Below, in pieces: positions 34,482 to 43,700 of a DNA stretch of 64,000 bases (position 1 is its first letter; the number at the start of each line of letters is the position of its first letter). The stretch comes from Candidatus Woesearchaeota archaeon (GTDB lineage Archaea; Nanobdellota; Nanobdellia; Woesearchaeales; UBA583). The translations under genes and the position numbers were made by a program. Below the pieces are notes generated by a model, which did no database searches, had not been told where the DNA came from, and worked only from the letters and a program-made list of their open reading frames with translations. The stretch lies in contig CP060218.1 in the NCBI GenBank assembly GCA_023898345.1, forward strand, positions 1 through 64,000, read 5' to 3'.

Positions 34482-35315
34482 ATGTCGTATGTGTCTTTGT
34501 TGAAGGAAAGTGTAGAGTTCAAACTGTTGTTTTCTCAATCTGAACATCTTCTTCAGGGTCTTCATTCTTCTAAGCAAAAGGGTGATGGGATTGAATTTTT
34601 TGATTTACGTGAGTATTGTGCTGGTGATGATCCGCGAAGGATTGATTGGAAGGTTACTGCTCGTTTGCAAGAGCCTTTTGTTCGGGAATTTCAGGAGGAT
34701 AGGGATGCTGTTCATCATGTCTTTTTGGACTGTTCGGCTTCTGTGAAAAACAAGCTTTTGCCTATGCAGGTTTTGGCGGCGTCTTCTTTGCTTTCTTCGT
34801 ACAAGCAAGCTGATGCTTTGTCGCTGACTCTTTTTTCCGGCTCTTTGTTTCCGAGTTCAACGGCTAAGGGGAAGAAGCATTTGTCGGCTTTGTTGTATCG
34901 TCTTTCTCAGCATGTCCCTTCTGGCAAGGCTGATCTGTGTGGTCTTTTTTTCTTTATTTTGAGTACTTTCAAAAAGAGGTGTATTATTACGCTTATTAGT
35001 GATGAGATGGAGTTTGATGAGGAGGCTTTGTCTTTGCTTGCGCAGATTGCTCGGCGGCACAAGGTCATTTTTTTTCATGTGTATAATAGCTCGGAGAAGG
35101 AGCTTTCCTTTGGGCAGCAGGCTTTGGAGGATAGTGAGAGCGGAGAGGAACTCTTGTTTGATTTGAGTGACGAGCAAGTGATGAAGTACCAGATTTTGTA
35201 CGACTCGGCTTTGCGTACTGTTCGTGAGCAGATGAAGAGAATTGGTGTGAGGCTGTTTCAGATTGACGCTGCTCGTTCGCTTCAGGCTTGTCTCAAGGGT
35301 GTTCGTACGCTGTGA
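34482..35315 (+). CDS. DUF58 (VWA-like) partner of MoxR
   Basis: A 277-residue DUF58 protein. The diagnostic block DLREYCAGDDPRRIDWKVTA is followed by VREFQEDRD and then a VWA-like fold starting HVFLDCSASV. The first metal-site serine motif is DCSAS in place of DxSxS, so metal binding may be changed. It starts at the ATG at 34482, 2 nt after the moxR stop. With MoxR it probably forms a chaperone-like assembly. Unlike many longer MoxR-associated proteins, it lacks membrane helices and should be cytoplasmic. Confidence 0.9.
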   Translation: MSYVSLLKESVEFKLLFSQSEHLLQGLHSSKQKGDGIEFFDLREYCAGDDPRRIDWKVTARLQEPFVREFQEDRDAVHHVFLDCSASVKNKLLPMQVLAASSLLSSYKQADALSLTLFSGSLFPSSTAKGKKHLSALLYRLSQHVPSGKADLCGLFFFILSTFKKRCIITLISDEMEFDEEALSLLAQIARRHKVIFFHVYNSSEKELSFGQQALEDSESGEELLFDLSDEQVMKYQILYDSALRTVREQMKRIGVRLFQIDAARSLQACLKGVRTL

Positions 35316-35326
35316 TGTAGCTTACG

Positions 35327-35334
35327 TTTATAAA
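35327..35334 (+). promoter_or_regulatory. TATA box of hsdM
   Basis: The sequence tttataaa lies 25-32 nt upstream of the hsdM ATG at 35359. It is the clear promoter for the modification half of the type I locus. Confidence 0.6.
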
Positions 35335-35358
35335 GAATTTAGGGGGTAGTTTTTTGAT

Positions 35359-36876
35359 ATGTCAGGCAAGAATAGTGGAGCTACTATTGGTTTTGAAGAA
35401 AAATTGTGGAAAGCTGCTGATATGATGAGAAATAATATGGATCCTGCTGAGTATAAGCATGTTCTTTTAGGTCTTTTATTTCTCAAATATATTTCGGATA
35501 GTTTTGAAGAAATTTATGAAGAATTACAAGGGGAGGAATATGCTGATCCTGAGGAGAAAGATGAATATATTGCTAAGAATGGTTTTTGGGTTCCGCCTTC
35601 TGCTAGATGGAATTATATTCAAAAAAGTGCTAAGTTACCTACAATTGGTCAAATTTTAGATGATGCGATGCTTGTAATTGAAAGGGAAAATCCTTTGCTT
35701 AAGGGAGTCTTGCCAAAGGAGTATTCTAAGCCTGCTCTTGATAAGCAAAGGCTTGGGCAAATTATTGATTTGATTAGTTCTATTAAACTTGGGGATGCTC
35801 AGAATAAAGGAAAGGATTTGCTTGGGAGGGTTTACGAATATTTCTTGGGGAGGTTTGCTTCTGCTGAGGGGAAGGGAGGGGGTGAGTTTTACACTCCTAA
35901 GTCAATTGTTGAATTATTGGTTGAGATGCTTGAGCCATATAGGGGGAGAATTTACGATCCTGCTTGTGGGAGTGGGGGTATGTTTGTACAGTCTGAAAAA
36001 TTTGTCGAGGCTCATGGTGGAAAGATTGATGATCTTTCTATTTATGGTCAGGAAAGTAATCCGACTACTTGGAGATTGTGTGTGATGAATCTTGCTATTA
36101 GGGGGATTAGGGGAAATATTGGACCTTTCCATGCTGATAGTTTTCACCATGATGTTCACAAGGATTTGAAGGCAGATTTTATTATTGCTAATCCTCCGTT
36201 TAATATTTCTGATTGGGGTGGTGAGCGACTAAGGGAGGATGTGAGGTGGAACTATGGTGTTCCTCCAGCAGGCAATGCTAATTTTGCTTGGGTTCAACAT
36301 TTTATTCATCACTTGTCTCCTCGCGGTGTTGCTGGTTTTGTTTTGGCAAATGGTTCTATGAGTTCGAATACTTCAAATGAGGGAGAGATTAGAAAGAATA
36401 TTGTTGAGGATGATATGGTGGATTGTATTGTTGCTCTTCCAGATAAATTATTTTATAGTACGGGCATTCCTGTTTGTTTATGGTTTCTTTCTCGGGCGAA
36501 AAAGAGAAAGGGGGAAGTTTTGTTTATTGATGCAAGGCAGATGGGCGAGTTGGTTGATAGAAAACACAGGCAACTTAGTCTTGAAGATATTGCAAAGATT
36601 TCTGATGTGTATCATATTTGGCGTGGAACAAAGGAAGGCAGTTATGAGGATGTGAAGGGTTTTTGTAAGAGTGCGACTCTTGAGGAGATCAGAAGGCATG
36701 AACACATTCTCACTCCCGGAAGATATGTTGGCGTTGCTGATGTTGAGGAAGATTCGGAACCCTTTGAGGAGAAGATGGGGAGGCTGACACAGGAGCTTGG
36801 TGAGCAGTTTGCAAAGTCGAAGGAACTTGAGAGCGAGATTCGTAAGAACTTGGAGGGGCTTGGCTGGAAGATTTGA
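35359..36876 (+). CDS. hsdM: Type I restriction-modification methyltransferase subunit HsdM
   Basis: A 505-residue N6-adenine methyltransferase subunit. It has an N-terminal helical domain (about 10-150), the SAM-binding motif PACGSGG (201-207) and the catalytic NPPF (278-281). With two HsdM and one HsdS it methylates the recognition site and protects the DNA. With HsdR it forms the restriction complex. Codon use is close to the surrounding genome, unlike the following genes. The C-terminus ends in a helix (GRLTQELGEQFAKSK) that probably contacts HsdS. Confidence 0.97.
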   Translation: MSGKNSGATIGFEEKLWKAADMMRNNMDPAEYKHVLLGLLFLKYISDSFEEIYEELQGEEYADPEEKDEYIAKNGFWVPPSARWNYIQKSAKLPTIGQILDDAMLVIERENPLLKGVLPKEYSKPALDKQRLGQIIDLISSIKLGDAQNKGKDLLGRVYEYFLGRFASAEGKGGGEFYTPKSIVELLVEMLEPYRGRIYDPACGSGGMFVQSEKFVEAHGGKIDDLSIYGQESNPTTWRLCVMNLAIRGIRGNIGPFHADSFHHDVHKDLKADFIIANPPFNISDWGGERLREDVRWNYGVPPAGNANFAWVQHFIHHLSPRGVAGFVLANGSMSSNTSNEGEIRKNIVEDDMVDCIVALPDKLFYSTGIPVCLWFLSRAKKRKGEVLFIDARQMGELVDRKHRQLSLEDIAKISDVYHIWRGTKEGSYEDVKGFCKSATLEEIRRHEHILTPGRYVGVADVEEDSEPFEEKMGRLTQELGEQFAKSKELESEIRKNLEGLGWKI

Positions 36877-36880
36877 AAAG

Positions 36881-38272
36881 ATGGACAGTAAAGTTTTTTT
36901 AGATATTCTTGAAGTTGGAGAAGGACAAAAAATAGAATTTAAAGAAAACTATATCTCTAAAGAAAATAAAAATGAGTTAAGAATTGCCATTTGTGCTTTT
37001 GCAAATTCTGAGGGTGGTAGAATCTTTGTTGGCATTGGTGATAATAAAAAAGTTATCGGGGCTAATATTACTGATAAGACTGAAGGAGAAATTGAACAAG
37101 TAAAAAAGGGAATTAACCCCATTCCTGAATTAACCGTTGATATATTTTCTTTTCAAAATAAATCTCTAATAGTTATAGATGTTAAAAAAAGTTATTTGCA
37201 TTATATGTACAAAGGAGTAACTTTTGAAAGAAGGGGGGACGTCTCTCAAAAACTTGAAACAAAAGAAGAGATAGAGCAATTTCAAAGAAGAAAAAGACTG
37301 TATAGTTTTGAAGATAATATTAATATATTATTTAATTTTGAGAGAGATTTTGACAAGGGTAAATTTTCTCATTTTTTGAAGTTATCGGGAATTAGTGATG
37401 TTTTAGATGAGAGGAGTGTTTTACAAAATATTGGAGTTATGGATTTACAAGGTAACATGAGTAATTGTGGTACTTTGTTTTTTTCAAAAAATGTTTATTA
37501 TTTTGTTAAACAATGTAAAATAAATTGTTTTTTATTTGGAGAAGATGAAATTCAGTTTTTAGATAGTAAAGAGTTTTGTGATGATTTGATTAGTTTAGTA
37601 AATAGTACAGAGAGATATTTGAAAGAGAAATTAAATACCATTTCAATAATTAAAGAATTTAGAAGAATTGATGAACTTGAGATTCCTATTGTTGCATTAA
37701 GAGAAGCTATAATTAATGCAGTAGCTCATAGGGATTATTTTTCAAAATCTGAAGTGCAAATTAATATTTTTAAAGATAGGGTTGAAATAGTAAATCCTGG
37801 TAATTATGGTCTTGATAATAAATTTTTTGGAAAAGTTAGAAATCCTAGAAATGTTTTAATTTGTGATATGTTTAAGAGAATTAATTTTGTTGAGAAAGGT
37901 GGGACTGGAATTAGAAGGATTCAAAGTAGTCTTGTAAAACATGGACTTAAAAAAGCAGATTTTGTTTTAGATAACAATTTTTTTATGCTTACGATACATA
38001 GAAATGTGAGTACTCAAAAAACACAACTCAATAAAAATGACCCTAAAAATGACCCTAAAAATGACCCTAAAAAGTTCAGTAAAAAAGAAAGATTGGATTT
38101 AATCTTAAAAAGATTAGAAGAAAATAAAGACAATGTAAGTTATTATTTACTCATTGAAGAATTTGGAGTTGATAGGAGCACAATAAAAAGGGATTTGTCT
38201 GAATTAAAAAAGAAAAATTTAATTGAATTTGTAGGGGACAAAAGAACAGGTGTCTGGAGACTTAAGAAATGA
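36881..38272 (+). CDS. AlbA_2/Schlafen-type ATP-binding regulator within the type I locus
   Basis: A 463-residue protein with three parts. An N-terminal AlbA_2 domain (about 10-130) contains IEFKENY and AICAFANSEGGRIFVGIGD. A GHKL-type ATPase-like region (about 270-380) contains ALREAIINAVAHRDYF, IVNPGNYG and GGTGIRRIQ. A C-terminal winged helix (about 410-463) has FGVDRSTIKRDLSELKKKNL. A linker of repeated KNDP units joins the last two. Such proteins are often found between hsdM and hsdS and are thought to regulate or aid the system. It starts 4 nt after hsdM and overlaps hsdS by ATGA. Codons are much richer in AAA, TTA and ATA than in hsdM. Confidence 0.88.
   Translation: MDSKVFLDILEVGEGQKIEFKENYISKENKNELRIAICAFANSEGGRIFVGIGDNKKVIGANITDKTEGEIEQVKKGINPIPELTVDIFSFQNKSLIVIDVKKSYLHYMYKGVTFERRGDVSQKLETKEEIEQFQRRKRLYSFEDNINILFNFERDFDKGKFSHFLKLSGISDVLDERSVLQNIGVMDLQGNMSNCGTLFFSKNVYYFVKQCKINCFLFGEDEIQFLDSKEFCDDLISLVNSTERYLKEKLNTISIIKEFRRIDELEIPIVALREAIINAVAHRDYFSKSEVQINIFKDRVEIVNPGNYGLDNKFFGKVRNPRNVLICDMFKRINFVEKGGTGIRRIQSSLVKHGLKKADFVLDNNFFMLTIHRNVSTQKTQLNKNDPKNDPKNDPKKFSKKERLDLILKRLEENKDNVSYYLLIEEFGVDRSTIKRDLSELKKKNLIEFVGDKRTGVWRLKK
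38033..38068 (+). repeat. 12-nt in-frame tandem repeat (three units)
   Basis: Three perfect copies of aaaaatgaccct encode KNDP three times in the linker before the winged helix of the AlbA_2 protein. Being a multiple of three, slippage would change linker length without breaking the frame. Confidence 0.9.
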
Positions 38273-39597
38273 AATCTGAATTTAAAGTGCAATCAAAACC
38301 TAAGGGTTTTTCGGTACCTTCCGATTGGAAGGAAACAGAATTAGGAATGATACCTTGTGATTGGGATGTAAAATTATTAACAGACCTCCTTATTAATTAT
38401 GATTTTCAAAGAATACCATTAAGTAAAATGCAAAGAAATAATAAAAAAGGTATTTATCCTTATTATGGTGCTTCAGGGATAATTGATTATGTTAATGAAT
38501 ATATTTTTGATGGTGAATATTTGTTAATTTCAGAAGATGGGGAGAATTTGAAATCCAGGAACACACCAATTGCGTTTTTAGTATCTGGAAAATTCTGGGT
38601 AAATAATCATTCACATATATTAAAATCAGAAGACAATTTTACTAGTAGATTTATTTTTTATTCTTTTCAAAATTTAGATGTAAATCCTTATCTCACTGGT
38701 TCTGTCCAACCGAAATTATCTCAATCACAATTAAATAAAATATTAATCTTAATTCCCTCAAATGAAGATGAACAAAAAGCTATTGCAAAGATACTTTCGG
38801 ACTTGGATGATAAGATTGATTGTAATAGAAAAATAAATGATACTTTGGAAGAACTTGGTCAAACTTTATTCAAGAGGTGGTTTGTTGATTTTGAGTTTTT
38901 GAATGAGGAAGGCAAACCGTACAAGTCCTCTGGCGGCGAGATGGTTGAGAGCGAACTGGGAATGATACCTGAGGGCTGGAGAGTTGATAACTTAGGAAAT
39001 CATGTTAATTCAATTAATGGTTATTCCTATAAGGGTATTGAACTTCAACCATCAAATGATGCATTAGTTACATTGAAAAATTTTGATAGAACTGGCGGTT
39101 TTAGATATGGTGGATTTAAAGAAATCAAAGGAAGTAACTATAAAGATATTCAGAAAGTATTTGCTGGCGATTTAGTTGTTGCACATACAGACTTAACAAC
39201 AAATGCAGAAGTATTAGGAAACCCAGCCATTGTTCCTAAAAGTAAATATGAAAATATGGTTATTTCAATGGATTTAGTTAAAGTTGTTCCAAAAGATGAT
39301 ATTTTTACTATTCCATTTTTATATTTTTTAATGAGAAATCCATTATTCAAAGGTCATTGTTTAGGTTATTCTAATGGAACAACTGTGTCGCACTTGAAAA
39401 AAACAGCAATTCCTGAATTTAAATTAGTGGTTCCAAGTGTAGATGTTATAACTAAATATAGTCAATTAACTAAAAATATAATTAATCAAATTATAGACTT
39501 AACCGAAGAAATACAATCATTACAACAAATAAGAGATAGTTTGTTACATAAACTAATGTCTGGTCAAATAAGAGTTTCATTGAAGGATGAGAAATGA
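38269..39597 (+). CDS. hsdS: Type I restriction-modification specificity subunit HsdS
   Basis: A 442-residue HsdS with two target-recognition domains, each introduced by the same motif (ELGMIP-x-x-W at about 24-33 and 228-237). Each is followed by a conserved helical spacer (QKAIAKILSDLDDKIDCNRK in the middle, IQSLQQIRDSLLHKLMSGQI at the end). The two halves read separate parts of a bipartite DNA site and the spacers hold HsdM. The ATG overlaps the previous stop (ATGA) and its own stop overlaps the next start the same way. The target sequence cannot be predicted from the protein alone. Confidence 0.95.
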   Translation: MKSEFKVQSKPKGFSVPSDWKETELGMIPCDWDVKLLTDLLINYDFQRIPLSKMQRNNKKGIYPYYGASGIIDYVNEYIFDGEYLLISEDGENLKSRNTPIAFLVSGKFWVNNHSHILKSEDNFTSRFIFYSFQNLDVNPYLTGSVQPKLSQSQLNKILILIPSNEDEQKAIAKILSDLDDKIDCNRKINDTLEELGQTLFKRWFVDFEFLNEEGKPYKSSGGEMVESELGMIPEGWRVDNLGNHVNSINGYSYKGIELQPSNDALVTLKNFDRTGGFRYGGFKEIKGSNYKDIQKVFAGDLVVAHTDLTTNAEVLGNPAIVPKSKYENMVISMDLVKVVPKDDIFTIPFLYFLMRNPLFKGHCLGYSNGTTVSHLKKTAIPEFKLVVPSVDVITKYSQLTKNIINQIIDLTEEIQSLQQIRDSLLHKLMSGQIRVSLKDEK

Positions 39598-39956
39598 CTT
39601 TTTTAGAGATTTTAATTTTAATGTTTTTTTTAGTATTATCAATTGTTGTTATTAGAATAAGTTTTCAGTTTAATATTAATGATTATTTAAAAGATAGAAG
39701 AGCAGTGAAGATTAATCAATTAAAAAATATTTGTCCACATACAACTGTTGCAGTTGAGGATGAGCAAATAGTTATGGGATCATTGTTTAAGTCTCCAGTT
39801 GGAACAACTAAATATATATGTTCTCAATGTGGCTTAATTGTGGATTCTAAAGAAGATGCACAAAAACTAATGGGTCGCTATGCAAAAAATCCAGAACAAA
39901 TATTAGAAGACCAAAAAAAATTTAGGAGAAAAGCAAAGAAATTGAAATGTTTCTAA
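39594..39956 (+). CDS. Small membrane protein with zinc-ribbon-like tail
   Basis: A 120-residue protein with one N-terminal membrane helix (about 4-25). A cytoplasmic part follows with CPHTT and, 30 residues later, CSQCG, a likely zinc knuckle (Cys-His...Cys-Cys), and a basic end (KKFRRKAKKLKCF). It overlaps hsdS by ATGA, so it belongs to the same transcript. Its role in the type I system is unknown; it may tether components to the membrane. No named family is recognised. Confidence 0.65.
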   Translation: MTFLEILILMFFLVLSIVVIRISFQFNINDYLKDRRAVKINQLKNICPHTTVAVEDEQIVMGSLFKSPVGTTKYICSQCGLIVDSKEDAQKLMGRYAKNPEQILEDQKKFRRKAKKLKCF

Positions 39957-40102
39957 TGAATATAAGTAATCTTGAAGTTAAAGTTTAGAGAATAAAAATA
40001 ATGGCGAACCCTATTTACTAGTCCAAGTTCAAAAAAACCACCATCCTTTCAATAGCTCTTACTCACGGGATTATTTGAAGGCTAGCAAATTCGTAGGGAA
40101 TG

Positions 40103-40200
40103 GTTGAAAAACCCTCATTTTTGATTTGGTTTTTGATCTTCTCAAAAAATAAGTTCGTAAAACTCCCGAATCTGAGGACTCGTTGCTCTCGCCTCACAAA
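40103..40200. repeat. 98-nt dispersed repeat, copy 2
   Basis: An ungapped match to 20691-20788 (85 of 98 identical by eye). It includes the alaX-like tail reading DLVFDLLKK-stop, but no alaX gene precedes it. The internal hairpin is one pair longer here (TTTTTGA-TCTTC-TCAAAAA). It is non-coding. Confidence 0.75.
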
Positions 40201-40288
40201 ACAGACGCCACCCTCCCATTTTTGGAGTAATCACACCCATTTTGGAAGTACTTTTATAAATATCTCAAAATATTCCCTATCATTATTT

Positions 40289-40426
40289 CAAGTTAGCTTA
40301 GATCAAGTTAGCTTAGATGCTTTTCTAAAAAATGAAGATGACATTGTTATTCAAGCAAAAAAGACAGGCTTTCCCATCTACAAAGAGCAAACTTTTTATG
40401 AGGTTGTGCTAAATGAATATCCATAA
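40289..40426 (+). pseudogene. Remnant of a small gene upstream of hsdR
   Basis: The frame ends in a protein-like stretch (VSLDAFLKNEDDIVIQAKK then TGFPIYKEQTFYEVVLNEYP) just before hsdR. It has no start codon at the expected place about 25 nt after the TATA box at 40252-40260. The first 15 nt (caagttagcttagat) are duplicated in tandem at 40289-40303 and 40304-40318, apparently the lesion that damaged the N-terminus. The family is unknown. Confidence 0.45.
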
Positions 40427-40462
40427 ACTTTCTATACACAAGACAAAGGAATTAGTTGAAGA

Positions 40463-43400
40463 ATGAAAAAGTTTGCAGAGAGTCAAGTAGAAGAAGCGGC
40501 AATCGAATGGTTTGAAGAACTTGGTTATTCTTACCTTGCAGGTCCGGACATAGCCTTTGATGGCGAAAGTCCCATGAGGCAGGATTATAAAGATGTAATC
40601 TTGGAAAACATACTTGAAAACTCTCTCAAAAAAATCAATCCTTCTATCCCCCTAAGCTCCATAAAAGAAGCAATTAAAAAACTAAAAACTCATTCTTCTC
40701 CTTCTTTAATTATTAACAATAAAATATTTCACAAATACATAACCGATGGCGTAGATATAGAATACAAAGAAAATGGGAGAATAAAAGGAGATAAGGTTTG
40801 GCTTTTTGATAAAAAAAACGTACGAAATAATGAGTTCTGTGTTGTCAATCAATTTACAATAGTAGAGAAAAACAATAGAAGACCTGATTTGATTGTCTTT
40901 GTGAACGGACTGCCCCTTGTTCTTATCGAGTTCAAGAATGCGACAGATGAAAAAGCTGATATCCTCTTGGCATACCATCAAATACAAACATACAAACACG
41001 ACATTCCTAGCATCTTCTCCTATAATGCTTTCACGATTATTAGCGATGGAACATTTGCAAGAGCGGGAACAATTACTGCAGATTTTGACCGATTTATGAA
41101 TTGGAAAACTATTGATGGAGTACAGATGACTAATGAATTTATGCAACTTGAAACGCAAATTAAAGGAATGTTTGAAAAAGAAACCTTTCTTGAAATCCTT
41201 CACCATTTTCTTCTCTTTCAAGATGACGGAGAAAAGATTCGTAAAATACTTGCTGCATATCACCAATATTATGCAACACAAAAAGCAGTTGAGAAAACAA
41301 AACTTGCAACCTCTTCCTCAGGTACTAAAAAGATTGGCGTTGTCTGGCATACGACAGGTTCAGGTAAAAGTCTTACTATGGCATTTTATACGGGCAAAAT
41401 TATTCTTGCATTAGACAACCCTACCATTGTTGTTCTCACCGATAGAAATGATTTAGATGATCAATTGTTCAACACATTTTCTCTTTCCTCAGATTTGTTA
41501 CGACAAATTCCCAAGCAAGCAAAATCCAGAGCAAATTTGAGAGAACTTTTGTCTGTGGAGAGCGGAGGAATTATTTTCACGACAATTCAGAAGTTTATGC
41601 CAGAGGAAAAAGGAGATACTTACCCGCAATTGTCGGCAAGGCGAAACATTGTCGTCATTGCTGATGAAGCGCACAGAACCCAGTATGATTTCATTGACGG
41701 TTTTGCTAAAAATATACGAGATGCTCTTCCCAATGCTTCCTTTATTGGATTTACAGGAACACCCATTGAAGGAACTGACATTAACACTCCCGCAATTTTT
41801 GGAGATTATATTGATGTTTATGATATGACACAATCTATTGAAGATAAAGCAACAGTTCCCATTTATTATGAATGTCGGCTTGCAAAAATTGGCTTATTAA
41901 AAGAGCAAATCCCAAAAATTGAAGAGGATTTTGAAGAACTAACTGAATCACAAGAAAGTGAGTCAAAACAAAAACTTAAATCAAAGTGGTCGAGACTTGA
42001 GGCTTTGGTTGGTTCAAAGAAAAGACTTTCACTTGTTGCAAGAGATATCTTAAAGCACTTTGAGAGAAGGAGAGAAGATACTGGAGGGAAAGCTATGATT
42101 GTTTGTATGTCAAGAAAGATCTGTGTTGAATTGTACAATGAGATTACTAGCTTACATCCAGACTGGCACAGTGAAGATAACAAGAAAGGAAAGATTAAAG
42201 TTATTATGAGTGGAAGTGCTGCAGACCCACAAGTTATGCAAGCTCATATCAGAAACAAAGAGGGCAGAGAAGAAATTGCAAAGAGAGTAAAGAATCCTCA
42301 AGATGAATTAGAACTTGTTATCGTTAGGGATATGTGGCTTACTGGATTTGACGCTCCTTGCATTGATACCATGTATATTGACAAGCCTATGAAAGGACAT
42401 AATTTAATTCAAGCAATCTCACGAGTAAATAGAGTTTTTAGAAATAAGTCTGCGGGGTTAGTGGTGGATTATTTAGGAATTGGAGATATGTTGAAAAAAG
42501 CACTTGGTATATATACACAAAAAGATAAACAAAATATTGGTATTGATACAAGTGAAGCAATTGCTCTTATGCTTGAAGAACACGAAATACTAAAAGAGAT
42601 GTTTCACGGCTTTGAATATAAGAACTATTTCAAACTCAAAAAATCGTCTGAGTTATTACAGTTCTTAGGACAATCTGCAAATTTTCTTTTGGGTGTAGAT
42701 AAGGAAAGTAAAAAGAGATACTTGCGACACACCATTAGATTGAAGAAAGCCCATTCTTTGTGCGCATCAAGCGAGGAAGCACTAAGTATAGCAAAAGAAA
42801 TTGAATTTATGCTGGGTGTTAGAGCAATTTTATTGAAATTTGATAAACACGAAAGTGGAGAAAAAAGTATTTCGACGATTGATGAAAACTTAAATCAATT
42901 ACTTTCTAAAGCAATTACATCTGAAGAAGTTGTGGATATCTTTGCAATTGCTGGAATCGATAGACCAGATATTTCAGTTTTGTCGGACGAGTTTTTACAT
43001 GATGTTAAATCTATGAAGTACAAGAACTTAGCATTGGAACTTCTTCAAAAACTTCTCAATGATGAAATCAAATCTAAATTAAGAAAGAATGTTGTCATGG
43101 AAAAAAAATTTTCAGAGATGCTTGAGGAAGCAATAATGAAATATCAAAACAAGACGATTGAAACTGCTAAGGTTATTGCAGAATTAATCGAGATTGCAAG
43201 GCAGGTGAGGGATGCTCATAAAAGAGGGGAGAAGCTTGGACTTAGTGAGGATGAACTTGCTTTTTATGAAGCCTTGGGGGTGAATGATTCGGCAGTTAAG
43301 ATAATGGGAGATGAGATCTTAAAGACCATTGCTCTTGAGTTAACAAAAACACTTAGAAATAATCTTAGTGTGGACTGGGATAAGAAAGAAAGTGTTAGGG

Positions 43401-43627
43401 CAAAAATGAGAGTCTATATTCGTAGAATTCTTAGAAAATATGGTTATCCTCCAGACTTGGAAAAGATGGCTGTTGAAACAGTGATGAAGCAAGCAGAGCG
43501 GTCTTGTACGTATATCTTTGAAGAATTGCAGGAGGAATTTTCTTTTGTGGACACGTATCGAGATTTTACTCAAAGCCCGAGGCTTCCTGTGACGGAGAAA
43601 AGGAAGAACTATGGAGAGAAAAAATAG
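40463..43627 (+). CDS. hsdR: Type I restriction endonuclease subunit HsdR
   Basis: A complete 1054-residue HsdR. The N-terminal PD-(D/E)xK nuclease has D142 (RPDLIVF) and E156-x-K158 (IEFKN). The SF2 translocase has Walker A at GSGKS (299-303), DEAH (401-404), the FTGTPI motif and the later SRVNR-type motif VI (AISRVNRVF). A long helical C-terminal region binds the HsdM/HsdS core. The enzyme pulls DNA past the complex and cuts at a distance from unmethylated sites. All key residues are present, so it looks active. The first 2 kb use more ATC, CTC and ATA codons than the local genome, pointing to transfer. Confidence 0.97.
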   Translation: MKKFAESQVEEAAIEWFEELGYSYLAGPDIAFDGESPMRQDYKDVILENILENSLKKINPSIPLSSIKEAIKKLKTHSSPSLIINNKIFHKYITDGVDIEYKENGRIKGDKVWLFDKKNVRNNEFCVVNQFTIVEKNNRRPDLIVFVNGLPLVLIEFKNATDEKADILLAYHQIQTYKHDIPSIFSYNAFTIISDGTFARAGTITADFDRFMNWKTIDGVQMTNEFMQLETQIKGMFEKETFLEILHHFLLFQDDGEKIRKILAAYHQYYATQKAVEKTKLATSSSGTKKIGVVWHTTGSGKSLTMAFYTGKIILALDNPTIVVLTDRNDLDDQLFNTFSLSSDLLRQIPKQAKSRANLRELLSVESGGIIFTTIQKFMPEEKGDTYPQLSARRNIVVIADEAHRTQYDFIDGFAKNIRDALPNASFIGFTGTPIEGTDINTPAIFGDYIDVYDMTQSIEDKATVPIYYECRLAKIGLLKEQIPKIEEDFEELTESQESESKQKLKSKWSRLEALVGSKKRLSLVARDILKHFERRREDTGGKAMIVCMSRKICVELYNEITSLHPDWHSEDNKKGKIKVIMSGSAADPQVMQAHIRNKEGREEIAKRVKNPQDELELVIVRDMWLTGFDAPCIDTMYIDKPMKGHNLIQAISRVNRVFRNKSAGLVVDYLGIGDMLKKALGIYTQKDKQNIGIDTSEAIALMLEEHEILKEMFHGFEYKNYFKLKKSSELLQFLGQSANFLLGVDKESKKRYLRHTIRLKKAHSLCASSEEALSIAKEIEFMLGVRAILLKFDKHESGEKSISTIDENLNQLLSKAITSEEVVDIFAIAGIDRPDISVLSDEFLHDVKSMKYKNLALELLQKLLNDEIKSKLRKNVVMEKKFSEMLEEAIMKYQNKTIETAKVIAELIEIARQVRDAHKRGEKLGLSEDELAFYEALGVNDSAVKIMGDEILKTIALELTKTLRNNLSVDWDKKESVRAKMRVYIRRILRKYGYPPDLEKMAVETVMKQAERSCTYIFEELQEEFSFVDTYRDFTQSPRLPVTEKRKNYGEKK

Positions 43628-43700
43628 TGGGGGTGTTTCGTGTTTGAAGATGAACCTTATTAAAATAAATGAAATGAAATTTTAAGAAGGAAATACATTT

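Larger units (their letters stand above)
39957..40462. other. 506-nt spacer between hsdS part and hsdR
   Basis: This gap interrupts an otherwise tight type I operon. It contains repeat copy 2 (40103-40200), a TATA-like box (ttttataaa, 40252-40260), two tandem copies of a 15-nt unit (40289-40318) and a remnant reading frame ending at 40426. A weaker TATA-like ctatac near 40432, about 30 nt before the hsdR ATG, may drive hsdR. The contents suggest that foreign DNA was inserted here and has decayed. Confidence 0.6.

Noticed and set aside
40100..40426. 108-codon frame through the type I spacer
   Set aside because: Its first part is the non-coding dispersed repeat. Only the last 40 codons look protein-like and they lack a start, so only that part is listed, as a remnant.
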